This document shows, one piece after another, positions 7,651 to 15,720 of a DNA stretch of 64,000 bases. The DNA is from DATAOG01 sp963753685 (lineage in GTDB: Bacteria > Pseudomonadota > Alphaproteobacteria > Geminicoccales > Geminicoccaceae), in contig CAVWDE010000006.1 in NCBI GenBank assembly GCA_963753685.1, positions 310,001-374,000 of the forward strand, written 5' to 3'. How positions within the stretch are numbered: position 1 is the first letter of the stretch; each line of letters opens with the position of its first letter. The position numbers and the translations under genes were made by a program. The notes beneath the pieces are model-generated. The model saw nothing but the letters and a program-made list of their open reading frames with translations. It was not told the DNA's origin and did not search any database.

Positions 7651-8028
7651 TCAGCTGCGCTCGGGTTGATCAAACATGTCGATCGGCCGGACCTCGATGC
7701 CGCCGCCGAACTCGGCGATCTGCGCGCCCGGATGTTTCGAGGCGACCTCGATCGCCTCGTCGAGGTCGCCGGCCTCGATCATGAAGAAGGCGCCGAGCGG
7801 CTCTTTGGTGGCGACGAAGGGACCCTCGGTCACCGAAGGCCGGCCGTGGCCGGCGCGCAAGGTCCTGGACTCCGGCGGCAGGGCCAGCGAGCCCACCAGG
7901 AGCAGGTGGCCGCTTTGGCGCAGCGCCTCGTCGTGGGGCCGGCACGCGGGGCCCAGGGCCGCGAGCTGGTCCTTGGACAAGGCCTCGAACCGGTCCTGGT
8001 CGTAGTAGCAAAGGCAGAGGTAGCGCAC
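7651..8028 (-). CDS. YciI/YCII-related (DGPF-type) protein
   Basis: 125 aa from GTG 8028, supported by GGAGGG 7 nt upstream; the longer frame is a shadow of the next gene. VRYLCLCYYDQ at the start and SVTEGPFVATKEPLGAFFMIEAGDLDEAIEVASKHP (about residues 72-107) match the PhnB/DGPF-type YCII family. Homologues form small ferredoxin-like dimers, often encoded beside sigma factors or VOC proteins; activity mostly unknown. Fourth-last gene of the ArsR-headed run. Confidence 0.85.
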   Translation of the reverse strand: MRYLCLCYYDQDRFEALSKDQLAALGPACRPHDEALRQSGHLLLVGSLALPPESRTLRAGHGRPSVTEGPFVATKEPLGAFFMIEAGDLDEAIEVASKHPGAQIAEFGGGIEVRPIDMFDQPERS

Positions 8029-8045
8029 CGGTTTTTCCCTCCAAT

Positions 8046-9227
8046 TCAGTCGTCGAGCGCCTGGTAGACGAGCGTCCAGAAGTCGGCGTGGATATCGAGC
8101 GTGATCGAGTCGTACAGGCGCTGCGCCATCAGCATCGCCACCAGGTCCTCCTTCGGATCGGAGGCCCAGGACGTGCCGTAGCCGCCGTTCCAGCCGAACT
8201 GGCCAGGGGCCGCGGCGATGCTGTCGCGCCGGGTGATCATGGACAGGCCGAAACCCCAGCCGCGAGCGTCCCAGAAGCCGGGAAAGAAGGGCGAGGCGGC
8301 CTTCTGCGCGGGCGTCAATTGATCGGTCGTCATGACCTCGACGGTCGGGCGCGCGAGGATCCGGTCTCCGCCGTGGCGGCCGCCGTTCAGCATCATCCGG
8401 CCGAACGCGAGGTAGTCGTCGACGGTCGAGAACAGCCCGGTGCCACCGCCCGGGAAGACGCTGAAGCGGCCCTCGTCGCGGGGCATGAGCCGGCCGGTCG
8501 CGGCGTCGGCCTGGTAGCAGCCCGCAAGGCGAGAGCGCTTGGCCTCGGGCACGGCGAAGCCGGTGTCGGTCATGCCGAGCGGCGCGAAGATCCGCTCGGC
8601 CAGGAACTCCTCGAAGGGCTGGCCGGCGGCGCGCGCGATCAGCACGGCGAGCGGGTCGAAGCTGCTGTGGTAGCGCCACCTCTCACCCGGCTGATGCATC
8701 AGCGGCAGTCGGCCGTAGGCGGTCATCAGCTCGTCGGGGGTCAGGGCCGGCGGGTTGGGCCCGGGGGCGATGCCCGCCTCGTTGATGGCCTTTTGGATCG
8801 GCCAGTCGCCCGACGGCTCCATGATCAGGCCAAAGCCCATGCGCATGGTCAAAAGGTCGCGCACCGTGATCGGCCGGGCCGCGGGCAGGGTGTCCTCGAG
8901 CGGCCCGTCGAGCCGCTTCAGGACCTTGCGACCGGCGAGCTCGGGCAGCAGGGGGTCGACCGGCTCATCCAGGCGGAGCTTGCATTCCTCGACCAGGATC
9001 ATCGCCGCCGCGGCGGTGATCGGCTTGGTCATCGAGGCGATCCGGAAGATCGTGTCGCGCCGGATCGGCTCGCTGCCGAGAGCCCGCGCGCCGATCGCGT
9101 CGACGTGGATCTCGCCCCGCCGGCCGATCAGCGTCAGGACCCCGGCCGCGTTGCCGCGCTCGACGTGGCCGGTCATGACCTCGCGCATCCGGCCGAGCCG
9201 TGCCTTGGACAATCCGCCGCTGGCCAT
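8046..9227 (-). CDS. Class C beta-lactamase-fold serine hydrolase
   Basis: 393 aa. The SxxK motif is SMTK (about residue 66, catalytic Ser and Lys), the second motif is YHSS (about 188, Tyr of YxN), and the third region is GGYGTSW near the C-terminus in place of KTG. The order and spacing fit esterases of the EstB/beta-lactamase class C group. No signal peptide, so a cytoplasmic esterase is more likely than a beta-lactamase. ATG 9227 and an adjacent GTG 9230 are both possible starts; the gene begins within 10 nt of the yceI-like stop. Confidence 0.9.
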   Translation of the reverse strand: MASGGLSKARLGRMREVMTGHVERGNAAGVLTLIGRRGEIHVDAIGARALGSEPIRRDTIFRIASMTKPITAAAAMILVEECKLRLDEPVDPLLPELAGRKVLKRLDGPLEDTLPAARPITVRDLLTMRMGFGLIMEPSGDWPIQKAINEAGIAPGPNPPALTPDELMTAYGRLPLMHQPGERWRYHSSFDPLAVLIARAAGQPFEEFLAERIFAPLGMTDTGFAVPEAKRSRLAGCYQADAATGRLMPRDEGRFSVFPGGGTGLFSTVDDYLAFGRMMLNGGRHGGDRILARPTVEVMTTDQLTPAQKAASPFFPGFWDARGWGFGLSMITRRDSIAAAPGQFGWNGGYGTSWASDPKEDLVAMLMAQRLYDSITLDIHADFWTLVYQALDD

Positions 9228-9235
9228 CACCTGTC

Positions 9236-9904
9236 CTATCGTTGGGGCGCCGGCCGGGTGAACTCGGCCTCGATCAGGATCTCGACCTCGTCGCCGACGC
9301 CGAAGGTCGAGCCGGGCGCTGGTATGCCTACGGTCATTCCGAACTCGGAGCGCATGAGCGAGCCGTGCGCGGAAAAGCCGATCCGGGCGCCCGACGGGTC
9401 CATCGGATGGCTCGCGTAGCCGCCGTTGAAGGTGACGTCCAAGGTCACCGGCCGGGTCACGCCGTGCAGGTCGAGCTCTCCGGTCACGTGCGCGGTGTTG
9501 GGCCCGGTCAGCTCGAGCGCCGTGGAGCGGAAGGTCATCTGCGGAAATTGCGCAGTATACAGCCAGTCCTGGTTCTGCAGCTGGTGGTCGAAGTCGAGCG
9601 TCGGATCGGGATTGTCGGTCTCGATCGAGCTCGGATCGATGGTCGCGGTCACGCTCGAGGCGGCGGGATGGGCCGGATCGAGCGCCAGCTTGGCGTCGAA
9701 GCGCGTGAAGCGCGCGGTATAGTGTGAAAAGCCGAGATGATTGATCCGGAAGAGAAGGCTCGCGTGATTGCGGTCGAGCGTGTAGCTGCCTGCGGGCACC
9801 CCGGTCGCGACCGGCGCGATCGGGTCCGCCGCCAGGACGTCGTGACCTGGCAGCGGACCGGCCGCGAGCAGGCCGATCGTACCGATCGTCAATGCAACTC
9901 TCAT
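9236..9904 (-). CDS. YceI-family periplasmic lipid-binding protein
   Basis: 222 aa with an N-terminal signal sequence (MRVALTIGTIGLLAAG). The lipocalin-like YceI body is recognisable from YTLDRNHASLLFRINHLGFSHY (about residues 42-63), TIDPSSIET and GELDLHGVTRPVTLDVTFNG. Members bind isoprenoids or other long apolar molecules in the periplasm. It precedes the serine hydrolase by 5-8 nt and is surely co-transcribed. Confidence 0.9.
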   Translation of the reverse strand: MRVALTIGTIGLLAAGPLPGHDVLAADPIAPVATGVPAGSYTLDRNHASLLFRINHLGFSHYTARFTRFDAKLALDPAHPAASSVTATIDPSSIETDNPDPTLDFDHQLQNQDWLYTAQFPQMTFRSTALELTGPNTAHVTGELDLHGVTRPVTLDVTFNGGYASHPMDPSGARIGFSAHGSLMRSEFGMTVGIPAPGSTFGVGDEVEILIEAEFTRPAPQR

Positions 9905-9933
9905 CTCAGCCGGGCTCCGCGGCGGCTCAGAGC

Positions 9934-10344
9934 CTATCGTCCTGAGGATGGCACGTAGACCATCCAGCCGACGCCGAAGCGGTCGGCGACCATGCCGAAG
10001 CTCGAGGCGAAGAAGGTCTTGGTCAACGGCAGCCGCACCTGGCCGCCCTCCCCCAGAGCCTCGAACAGTCGCCTGGCCTCGGCGTCGTCGCCGGCCGTGA
10101 GCGACAGCGAAAAGCCATGGAAGCTCGGCTGGCCCTGGCACTCGCCGTCGGACGCCAGCACCGTGCTGCCGCCGATCTGCAGGCTCGCATGCATCACCTT
10201 GTCCGCGTTGCCATGGACCATGTTGGGGTCGGGGCTGTCCTTGTAGCGCATCATCATCTCGACCTTGGCGCCGACCGCTTTGCGATAGAATTCGATCGCC
10301 TCGTCGCAGCGACCGTCGAAGAACAGGTAGGGTTGGACCTGCAT
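9934..10344 (-). CDS. VOC-superfamily (PhnB/glyoxalase-like) protein
   Basis: 136 aa. QPYLFFDGRCDEAIEFYRKAVGAK at the start and GWMVYVP at the end are typical of the PhnB-like VOC group; the paired beta-alpha-beta-beta-beta modules carry possible metal ligands. Two ATGs compete: AAGGAG directly abuts the ATG at 10350 but sits 6 nt before the one at 10344, so 10344 is preferred. Substrate unknown; relatives include glyoxalases and fosfomycin-resistance enzymes. Confidence 0.88.
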   Translation of the reverse strand: MQVQPYLFFDGRCDEAIEFYRKAVGAKVEMMMRYKDSPDPNMVHGNADKVMHASLQIGGSTVLASDGECQGQPSFHGFSLSLTAGDDAEARRLFEALGEGGQVRLPLTKTFFASSFGMVADRFGVGWMVYVPSSGR

Positions 10345-10375
10345 GGTCATCTCCTTAAGGGGTGGGGGTGGCTGC

Positions 10376-11068
10376 TCAGGTTTTTGCGAGAATGCCGGGT
10401 CTGGCGATCCGAGGTTTGTTCTCGAGCGGGAAGAGCTCGAAGTAGGGCTGCGCTTCCTCGAGCACGCGCGCGAAGGACGGGCGCGCCATCAGGCGGTCGA
10501 GATAGGCCGTGAGCCTGCGCTGGGTCGCGTCGAGGGGGACCACGGTGTTGGCGTAGAAGAGCGCTGGTGCTGCCGCGCAGTCGGCGAGCGTGAACGCATC
10601 GCCCATTGTCCAGGTTCTGGCCTCCAGCTCCTGCTCGATCAGCGCGTAGACCCGGTGGAGCTGTGTCTTCGCCTGCTCGACGCCCCAGGCGTCGTTGGCA
10701 CCCGCCGGACGCAGCCGGTCGGTAACGATCTTCTGCATCGGCTCCTGGACGTAGTGATCATAGAAGCGATCCCACATGCGCGTCTGCCAGGCACGATCGC
10801 GATCAGCCGGCAGGAACCGGGTCGTGCCCGGGTAGAACGCGTCCAGATACTCGACGACGATGGTCGACTCCGCGACCGTGCGCTCGCGCGCGTCGTCGCG
10901 CAGCACGGGCATTTTCGCCATCGGCCAGACCGCCCGGAAGGCTGCGCTCGAGACCTCATCGGACAGATCCACGATCACCGGCTCGAAAGGAATGCCGTTC
11001 TCGTACAGGGCGATCAGCGCCTTGTGACAGAAGGAAGCGAGCGGGTGGAAGTAGAGCTTCAAAGACAT
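10376..11068 (-). CDS. Glutathione S-transferase family protein (A)
   Basis: 230 aa. Thioredoxin-like N-terminal domain (LYFHPLASFCHKALIALYENGIPFE, cis-Pro region KMPVL, ESTIVVEYLD) and an all-helical C-terminal domain with FTLADCAAAPALFYAN. Presumed cytosolic conjugation or thiol-exchange enzyme. Its start shares one base with the stop of the preceding GST gene (TGATG), so the two are translationally coupled. Confidence 0.9.
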   Translation of the reverse strand: MSLKLYFHPLASFCHKALIALYENGIPFEPVIVDLSDEVSSAAFRAVWPMAKMPVLRDDARERTVAESTIVVEYLDAFYPGTTRFLPADRDRAWQTRMWDRFYDHYVQEPMQKIVTDRLRPAGANDAWGVEQAKTQLHRVYALIEQELEARTWTMGDAFTLADCAAAPALFYANTVVPLDATQRRLTAYLDRLMARPSFARVLEEAQPYFELFPLENKPRIARPGILAKT

Positions 11069-11652
11069 CAGGCCAAGCCTTCGTGCTGCAGCGCCAGCTG
11101 CACGGCGGGCCTGGCTTCGACGCGCTCGAAGAAGGCCGGCAGCGGATCGGGCAGGTCGAGCTTCTTCGCCCGTCCCCAGCGCAGCATCACGTAGAGATAG
11201 GCGTCGGCGACGGTGAACCCGCTGCCGAACAGGTAGTCGCCCTGCAGCCGGGCCGCGAGAAAGCCGAGCCGCCTGGCGAGGATCGCTTCGGCGGCCTGCT
11301 TCTCCGCATCGCTGGTCGGAAAGAAGATGCGCACGAAGGGCTTGTGCAGCTCGGTCGCGATGAACGCCAGCATCTCGATCAGGCGGATGCGGCCGAGCGC
11401 GCCCTCCGGCGCGAGCTTGGGCGCGCGCTCGGCGGCCCAGGTGAGGATCGCGACGTTCTCGGTCAGCAGCTGGCCGTCGTCGAGCTCCAGCACCGGCACG
11501 TAGCCCTTGGGATTGACCTCGTCGAAGTCGCGGCCGTCCTCGGTGCGCCTGGCCCGGAGGTCGACCCGGATGCGCTCGAAAGTCAGTCCGGCCTCGTGCA
11601 GCGCGATGTGGTCGGCGAGGCTGCAGGCGCCGGGGGCGAGATAGAGCTTCAT
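11068..11652 (-). CDS. Glutathione S-transferase, beta class-like (B)
   Basis: 194 aa. MKLYLAPGACSLADHIALHEAG carries Cys10, the residue that binds glutathione in bacterial beta-class enzymes such as E. coli GstA. NPKGYVPVLELDDGQLLTENVAIL holds the cis-Pro and the glutathione-binding acidic/Asn pair. The C-terminal helix has FTVADAYLYVMLRW. Overlaps the next GST by one base. Two different GST types in tandem suggest a shared electrophile-detoxifying role. Confidence 0.92.
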   Translation of the reverse strand: MKLYLAPGACSLADHIALHEAGLTFERIRVDLRARRTEDGRDFDEVNPKGYVPVLELDDGQLLTENVAILTWAAERAPKLAPEGALGRIRLIEMLAFIATELHKPFVRIFFPTSDAEKQAAEAILARRLGFLAARLQGDYLFGSGFTVADAYLYVMLRWGRAKKLDLPDPLPAFFERVEARPAVQLALQHEGLA

Positions 11653-11705
11653 TGTCCTCAGCCTTTCGTTGCTGTCGGGTCCGTCTGTGTCGGGAAAGAG
11701 AGGGC

Positions 11706-12152
11706 CTAGGGCTGGAGGCCCGGTGATGCCTGGCCGGTCGCGGGGTCGAACGGCACCGAGGCATGGGCGTGGGTGATCAGCCAGGCGCCGTCGAGCCGGC
11801 GCCAGCAGAGGGTCGCCCGCCACCACATGTCGAGCTTGCGGCCGTCCCGCATGCTGGCGCTGACCCGGTTCAGGCTGTGGGCGAAGGCCACGTCCTCGCC
11901 CGCCTCGATGGCAAGATCGCGCAGCTCGTAGCCGATCGGCCCTTCGAACGACGAGAACCACTGCGCGAGGCGCTCCCTGAGCGCATCCGAGCCGGCGGCG
12001 CAGAGCGGGCCCACGACGTCGAACAGCAGGACGTCCGGCGCATAGCTCGCGACACTGCCGTCGATGTCCTTGGCCCGGATCGCCTGCGCCTGCCGGTCGA
12101 TCAGGGCGCGGATCTGGGCGTGCGCATCTGTTCTGATCATTTGCAGTGCCAT
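11706..12152 (-). CDS. SnoaL-like/NTF2-fold protein (DUF4440-type)
   Basis: 148 aa. IRALIDRQAQAIRAKDIDGSVASYAPDVLLFDVVGPL and the DMWWRATLCWRRLDGAWLITHAHASVPFD tail are the alpha-helix then curved beta-sheet pattern of NTF2-like proteins, including the common DVLLFD motif. Members range from ketosteroid isomerase-like enzymes to ligand-binding proteins. Start at 12152 chosen for GGAGG 6 nt upstream; a second in-frame ATG at 12140 is less well placed. Confidence 0.87.
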   Translation of the reverse strand: MALQMIRTDAHAQIRALIDRQAQAIRAKDIDGSVASYAPDVLLFDVVGPLCAAGSDALRERLAQWFSSFEGPIGYELRDLAIEAGEDVAFAHSLNRVSASMRDGRKLDMWWRATLCWRRLDGAWLITHAHASVPFDPATGQASPGLQP

Positions 12153-12208
12153 CTGCGCCTCCGTCGTGTTGATATCGATGACCGCGCGGCGGCGCGGCGG
12201 GAGGTGGG

Positions 12209-12679
12209 CTAGCCCTGGTAGGCCTGCCTCAGCTTGGCGATGTCGATCTTGGTCATCTGCATCATCGCTGCCATCACTCTGCCCGATTTCTCGGGGTCGG
12301 GGTCGTTGAGCATCTCGAGCAGCACGATGGGGGTGATCTGCCAGGAGAGGCCGAACTTGTCCTTGAGCCAGCCGCATTTCTGAAACTGGCCACCCTCGCC
12401 CAGCCGCTGCCACAGTTCGTCCACCTCTGCCTGCGTCTCGCAGTTCACGACGAACGAGATGGCCTCGGTGAACTTGAAGTGTGGTCCGCCGTTCAGGGCC
12501 ACGAACGACTGCCCCTCGAGCTCGAAGGCGGCGACCAGGACACTGCCCTTCGGCCCAGGCCCGACATCCCCGCAGCGCGTGATCCTCCCGACCTTCGAAT
12601 TCTTGAAGATCGAGACATAGTGGTGCATCGCCTCCTCGGCCTGGTGGTCGAACCAGAGGAACGGGTTGATCTTCTGCAT
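12209..12679 (-). CDS. VOC-superfamily protein, PhnB/3-dmu-9_3-mt type
   Basis: 156 aa. INPFLWFDHQAEEAMHHYVSIFKNSKV, GQSFVALNGGPHFKFTEAISFVVNCETQAEVD and CGWLKDKFGLSWQITP are hallmarks of this family, still misnamed after a ubiquinone methyltransferase. It is a VOC fold and binds small molecules or metals; no methyltransferase motif is seen. Second VOC gene of the run and clearly different in sequence from the one ending at 9934. Confidence 0.9.
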   Translation of the reverse strand: MQKINPFLWFDHQAEEAMHHYVSIFKNSKVGRITRCGDVGPGPKGSVLVAAFELEGQSFVALNGGPHFKFTEAISFVVNCETQAEVDELWQRLGEGGQFQKCGWLKDKFGLSWQITPIVLLEMLNDPDPEKSGRVMAAMMQMTKIDIAKLRQAYQG

Positions 12680-12735
12680 GCCATGGGACTCCTTGGCCGT
12701 CGTCGCCGAAGGACGGATCGGGCGGCGCTGGTGCG

Positions 12736-13083
12736 CTACAGGCTGGCGCCGTCGAACGGCTGGATCTTGACCGCCCGCAGGTCGAAGTCGTCGGCGCAGC
12801 GCAGATTGACCGCGACCATCGCCTGGCCATCGGGGCCGATGCCCTCGGCGAACGGCGCGCAGCCACAGGTTTTGCAGAACTGATGGCGGATGACGTGCCG
12901 GCCGAAGGTGTAGACCGCGATCTCGTCGCGCGCGGTCTCGAGGTGGAACTGGTCCGGCGCGACGCCGGCCAGGACCGAGCCCTTCTTGCGGCAGATCGAG
13001 CAGTTGCACTCGATCGCCTCGGTCGGCTCGGCATCGAGCGTGTACGCGATCTTGCCGCAGTGGCAGCTGCCGCGCATCGGCAT
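12736..13083 (-). CDS. GFA-family (glutathione-dependent formaldehyde-activating enzyme-like) zinc protein
   Basis: 115 aa. Cysteine pattern SCHCGK, CNCSICRKKG and FCKTCGC (about residues 7, 27 and 70) is the zinc-binding Mss4-like fold of the GFA family. The founder enzyme condenses formaldehyde with glutathione, which would fit the nearby GST genes, but most family members are unassigned. ATG at 13083 with AGGAGA upstream. Seven conserved cysteines are present, so the fold appears intact. Confidence 0.9.
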   Translation of the reverse strand: MPMRGSCHCGKIAYTLDAEPTEAIECNCSICRKKGSVLAGVAPDQFHLETARDEIAVYTFGRHVIRHQFCKTCGCAPFAEGIGPDGQAMVAVNLRCADDFDLRAVKIQPFDGASL

Positions 13084-13136
13084 GATCTCTTTCTCCTCGT
13101 CGGTGAGCCGGCCGGCGCCCGCCGGCCGCGCCGGGG

Positions 13137-13868
13137 TCAGGCGGCGCTCGGCTGCCCCTGGCTCCGGTCCTCGTAGCGGTCGTGGTGGCGGACCCAGGCC
13201 ATGGTCCACGGCAGCAGGGCCTCGTCGCGGCCCTTGGGCGCCAGGTCGAGCCAGTTGTACGCGCCGACCAGGATGTCGAGCCCGCGCGCATAGCAGGAAT
13301 AGCTGTGGAAGATGTCGCCGGCCGCGTCTTTGTAGAACACGCTGGCGCCGGGCGCTTCCTCGCTCGGGAATTCTCCCTGTTTATAGTTGTAGTAGACGTT
13401 GCCCTCGGCCATTTCTTCGGGCGTAAAGGAGACGTGATAGTCGTGATTGAAGTCGTTGCCGAAGGACGACAGCCACTTGAAGCGCCAGCCCATGCGCCGC
13501 TTGAAGGCTTCGATCTGCGCGAGCGGCGCGCGCGAGACCACGAGCAGAGTCACGTCGCGCTGGGCGAGGTGGATGATCGCGCCATCGAAGTGATCGGCGA
13601 GCAGCGAGCAGCTCGGGCAGCCCTCCTCCCAGCCGGGGCCGAACATGAAGTGGTAGACGATCAGCTGGCTGCGGCCGTCGAACAGGTCGGCGAGCGTCGC
13701 CTTGCCGGCCGGGCCGTCGAAGACGTAGGGCTTGTCGACCTTGACCCAGGGCAGCTCGCGCCGCTCGGCGCTCAGCTGGTCGCGCAGCCGGGTGAACTCC
13801 TTCTCTTTGGTCAGGAGCCCTTTGCGCGCGGCGAGCCACGCGTCCTGGGACACGACTTGGTGCTGCAT
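13137..13868 (-). CDS. DUF899 thioredoxin-like protein
   Basis: 243 aa. FMFGPGWEEGCPSCSLLADHFDG (about residues 74-97) is the family signature, with a CPSC pair at the position of the thioredoxin active site. Other conserved stretches are WRFKWLSSFGNDFNHDYHVSF and VFYKDAAGDIFHSYSCYARG. Predicted cytoplasmic thiol-disulfide type protein; the reaction is not known. Found next to SRPBCC and GFA genes in many proteobacterial clusters. Confidence 0.92.
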   Translation of the reverse strand: MQHQVVSQDAWLAARKGLLTKEKEFTRLRDQLSAERRELPWVKVDKPYVFDGPAGKATLADLFDGRSQLIVYHFMFGPGWEEGCPSCSLLADHFDGAIIHLAQRDVTLLVVSRAPLAQIEAFKRRMGWRFKWLSSFGNDFNHDYHVSFTPEEMAEGNVYYNYKQGEFPSEEAPGASVFYKDAAGDIFHSYSCYARGLDILVGAYNWLDLAPKGRDEALLPWTMAWVRHHDRYEDRSQGQPSAA

Positions 13869-13900
13869 GGTCCGATCTCCCTCGTGCTACAGGGCAAACG

Positions 13901-14888
13901 TCAGACGTTGGCGAGGTATTCGGCGAAGCGCTCCAGGCAGCTCACCCAGCCGCCCTCATGGGCATCGCGCGAGCCGATCGACTCGAAGCCGGACTGGCGC
14001 AGGGTGAGCCTGGTCTTGCCGCCCTGCTCCTCGAAGGTCACGCTGACCAGCGTCTCGGGGCCGAGCCGGCCTTGCGGCATCCTCGTCGACGTAGGTGAAG
14101 ACCAGGCGCTCGGGCTCGACGATCTCGCGGTAGATGCCGCGCTTGATGTGCTTGGTGCCTGCAGGCGCGCGCATGCAGCGGACCCAGGCGCCGCCCGGCC
14201 GCACATCGGTCTCGCAGGACAACAGGGTGAAGCCCTTCGGCCCCCACCAGCGCGCCAGGTGCTCGGGCTGGGTCCAGACCTTGAAGACGAGGCTGCGCGG
14301 CGCATCGAGCAGGCGGGTGACGACCAGCTCCGGGGCCGCGGCCGGTGACGGCGCTGGCGGGGGGCTGCCAGGTCGCGCCGGCAGCGTCGGTTCCGCGCTC
14401 GCCGGCAGGTCGCGCAGGAGCATGTCGAGCCGGTCGAGGCGCGCCTCCCAGTCGTCGCGGTCGTCCTCCGGCGCGTCGGGGGTGGCCGGCTCGAACGCGG
14501 CCTGGTGCACGATCAGCCTGGTCTTGCCCGCCTGCTCGGCGAAATTGACCGTTACCAGAGTCTCGTGGCCGGGCTCGCCCGCCCGATCCTCCCAGGCCCA
14601 GGTGAAGGCGAGCCGCTCCGGCTCCACGATCTCGCGATAGGCGCACTGCAGCCAGCGAAGGCTGCCCTCGGGCGAGCGCATGCAGACGCGCCAGGCGCCG
14701 TCCGGGCGGACGTCCATCTTGCCGGCGGGGCTCGTGAAGCCGCGCGGGCCCCACCAGCGCACCAGACGCTCCGGCCCGCTCCAGGCCTCGAACACGCGGG
14801 GGCGCGGCGCATCGAACGCGCGCGTGACGACCAGCTCCCGCGCGGTCGATGTCGGCGCTGTGGTGGCGGCGCTAGTTCTCACGGCCAT
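13901..14888 (-). pseudogene. Tandem two-domain SRPBCC (AHSA1-like) protein broken by a one-base frameshift
   Basis: Two SRPBCC/START-fold domains are fused. Domain 1 starts at ELVVTRAFDAPRPRVFEAW (about residue 18), domain 2 at ELVVTRLLDAPRSLVFKVW (about residue 188), joined by a Pro/Ala linker. After FTYVDEDA (near 14078) the frame shifts. The correct C-terminus (PETLVSVTFEEQGGKTRL ... LERFAEYLANV) continues in another frame to the stop at 13901. The total length is a multiple of three plus one, so one extra base around 14066-14078 explains it. It overlaps the arsR 3' end by 17 nt, the usual ArsR-AHSA1 pairing. Confidence 0.82.
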
Positions 14889-15222
14889 GACCTTCTCCCG
14901 GCGTCTGCAGCTCGCGCAGATAGTCCTCCAGACGATCGAGGCTCTGCTCCCAGAAACGGCGATAGTGCTCGACCCATTCCGCGACGTCCTTGAGCGGACC
15001 GGCCTCGAGCCGGCAGGGCCGCCACTGCGCCGCGCGGCCGCGCGCGATCAGGCCGGCGCGCTGCAGCACCTTGAGGTGCTTGGATACGGCCGGCAGGCTC
15101 ATCTCGAACGGTTGCGCCAGCTCCGTCACGGACGCCTCGCCCAAGGCGAGCCGGGCCAGGATCGCACGCCGGGTGGGATCGGCGAGGGCGGCGAACGTGG
15201 TGTTGAGACGATCGGGGGACAT
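14872..15222 (-). CDS. ArsR-family transcriptional repressor
   Basis: 116 aa. ALADPTRRAILARLALGEASVTELAQPFEMSLPAVSKHLKVLQRAGLI is the winged-HTH of ArsR regulators (about residues 11-58). It lacks the CxC metal site of ArsR/SmtB sensors and belongs to the group paired with SRPBCC proteins, for which an organic ligand is presumed. It heads a minus-strand run of 14 genes. A perfect TAACC-N4-GGTTA site overlaps its own promoter, indicating autoregulation. Confidence 0.92.
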   Translation of the reverse strand: MSPDRLNTTFAALADPTRRAILARLALGEASVTELAQPFEMSLPAVSKHLKVLQRAGLIARGRAAQWRPCRLEAGPLKDVAEWVEHYRRFWEQSLDRLEDYLRELQTPGEGHGREN

Positions 15223-15246
15223 GCGCTCTTGAACCGATCAGTTAAG

Positions 15247-15287
15247 TAACCTTCTGGTTAAATAGGCTTGGCGCCGCGGCCTGTCAA
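15247..15287 (-). promoter_or_regulatory. arsR promoter with overlapping TAACC-N4-GGTTA operator
   Basis: On the minus strand, TTGACA (15287-15282) and TATTTA (15264-15259) are separated by exactly 17 nt. The inverted repeat TAACC-TTCT-GGTTA (15247-15260) covers the -10 end and predicted start site, where a bound repressor would block transcription. Confidence 0.75.
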
Positions 15288-15373
15288 GCGATGATTCTGA
15301 ACGTGCTCGCAAATCCTGCCGGCTCGACCCGCAACCACCCGCTGCCCGCGTGCGCGAGCGCGGCGACCGGGCG

Positions 15374-15652
15374 TCAGGGTGCCCGGCCGGCGAAGCGCTC
15401 CGCTCCTCGGGCGCGGGCCTTGGCGGCCTCGACGTCACGGTCGCGCGGCGGCGCGTTGGTCACCAGCGATCCGAGCAGCTCGTGCGCCGCCTGGGCCACC
15501 TGATCCACGGCCCGGCTGAACGCGAGCTCGTTGGCCTTCGAGGGTTGGGTGAAGCCGCTGAGCTTGCGCACGAACTGCAGGGCCGATGCCCGGATCTCCT
15601 GGTCGGTCGCAGGCGGTTTGAAGTTGTGCAGGGTCTTGATGTTCCGGCACAT
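15374..15652 (-). CDS. DUF2277 domain protein
   Basis: 92 aa. MCRNIKTLHNFKPPATDQEIRASALQFVRKLSGFTQPSKANE is the near-invariant start of this small family; the remainder is basic and helical (VTNAPPRDRDVEAAKARARG). Function unknown. In many genomes it is encoded near SRPBCC and GST genes, as here. Start ATG at 15652 agrees with the family N-terminus. Confidence 0.9.
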   Translation of the reverse strand: MCRNIKTLHNFKPPATDQEIRASALQFVRKLSGFTQPSKANELAFSRAVDQVAQAAHELLGSLVTNAPPRDRDVEAAKARARGAERFAGRAP

Positions 15653-15720
15653 GGGAAACCTCCCAAAACGCTCCGCATCATCCGGCGCGCGTCAGCCCGG
15701 TCGGATCGAGAGGGCGTTGC

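Noticed and set aside
8046..9227. Antibiotic-resistance class C beta-lactamase
   Set aside because: No signal peptide, KTG motif absent and second motif YHSS rather than YxN; an esterase-type serine hydrolase is more likely.
13956..14085. Programmed frameshift in the tandem SRPBCC gene
   Set aside because: No slippery heptamer followed by a pseudoknot is evident, and the family does not use recoding; a one-base lesion is simpler.
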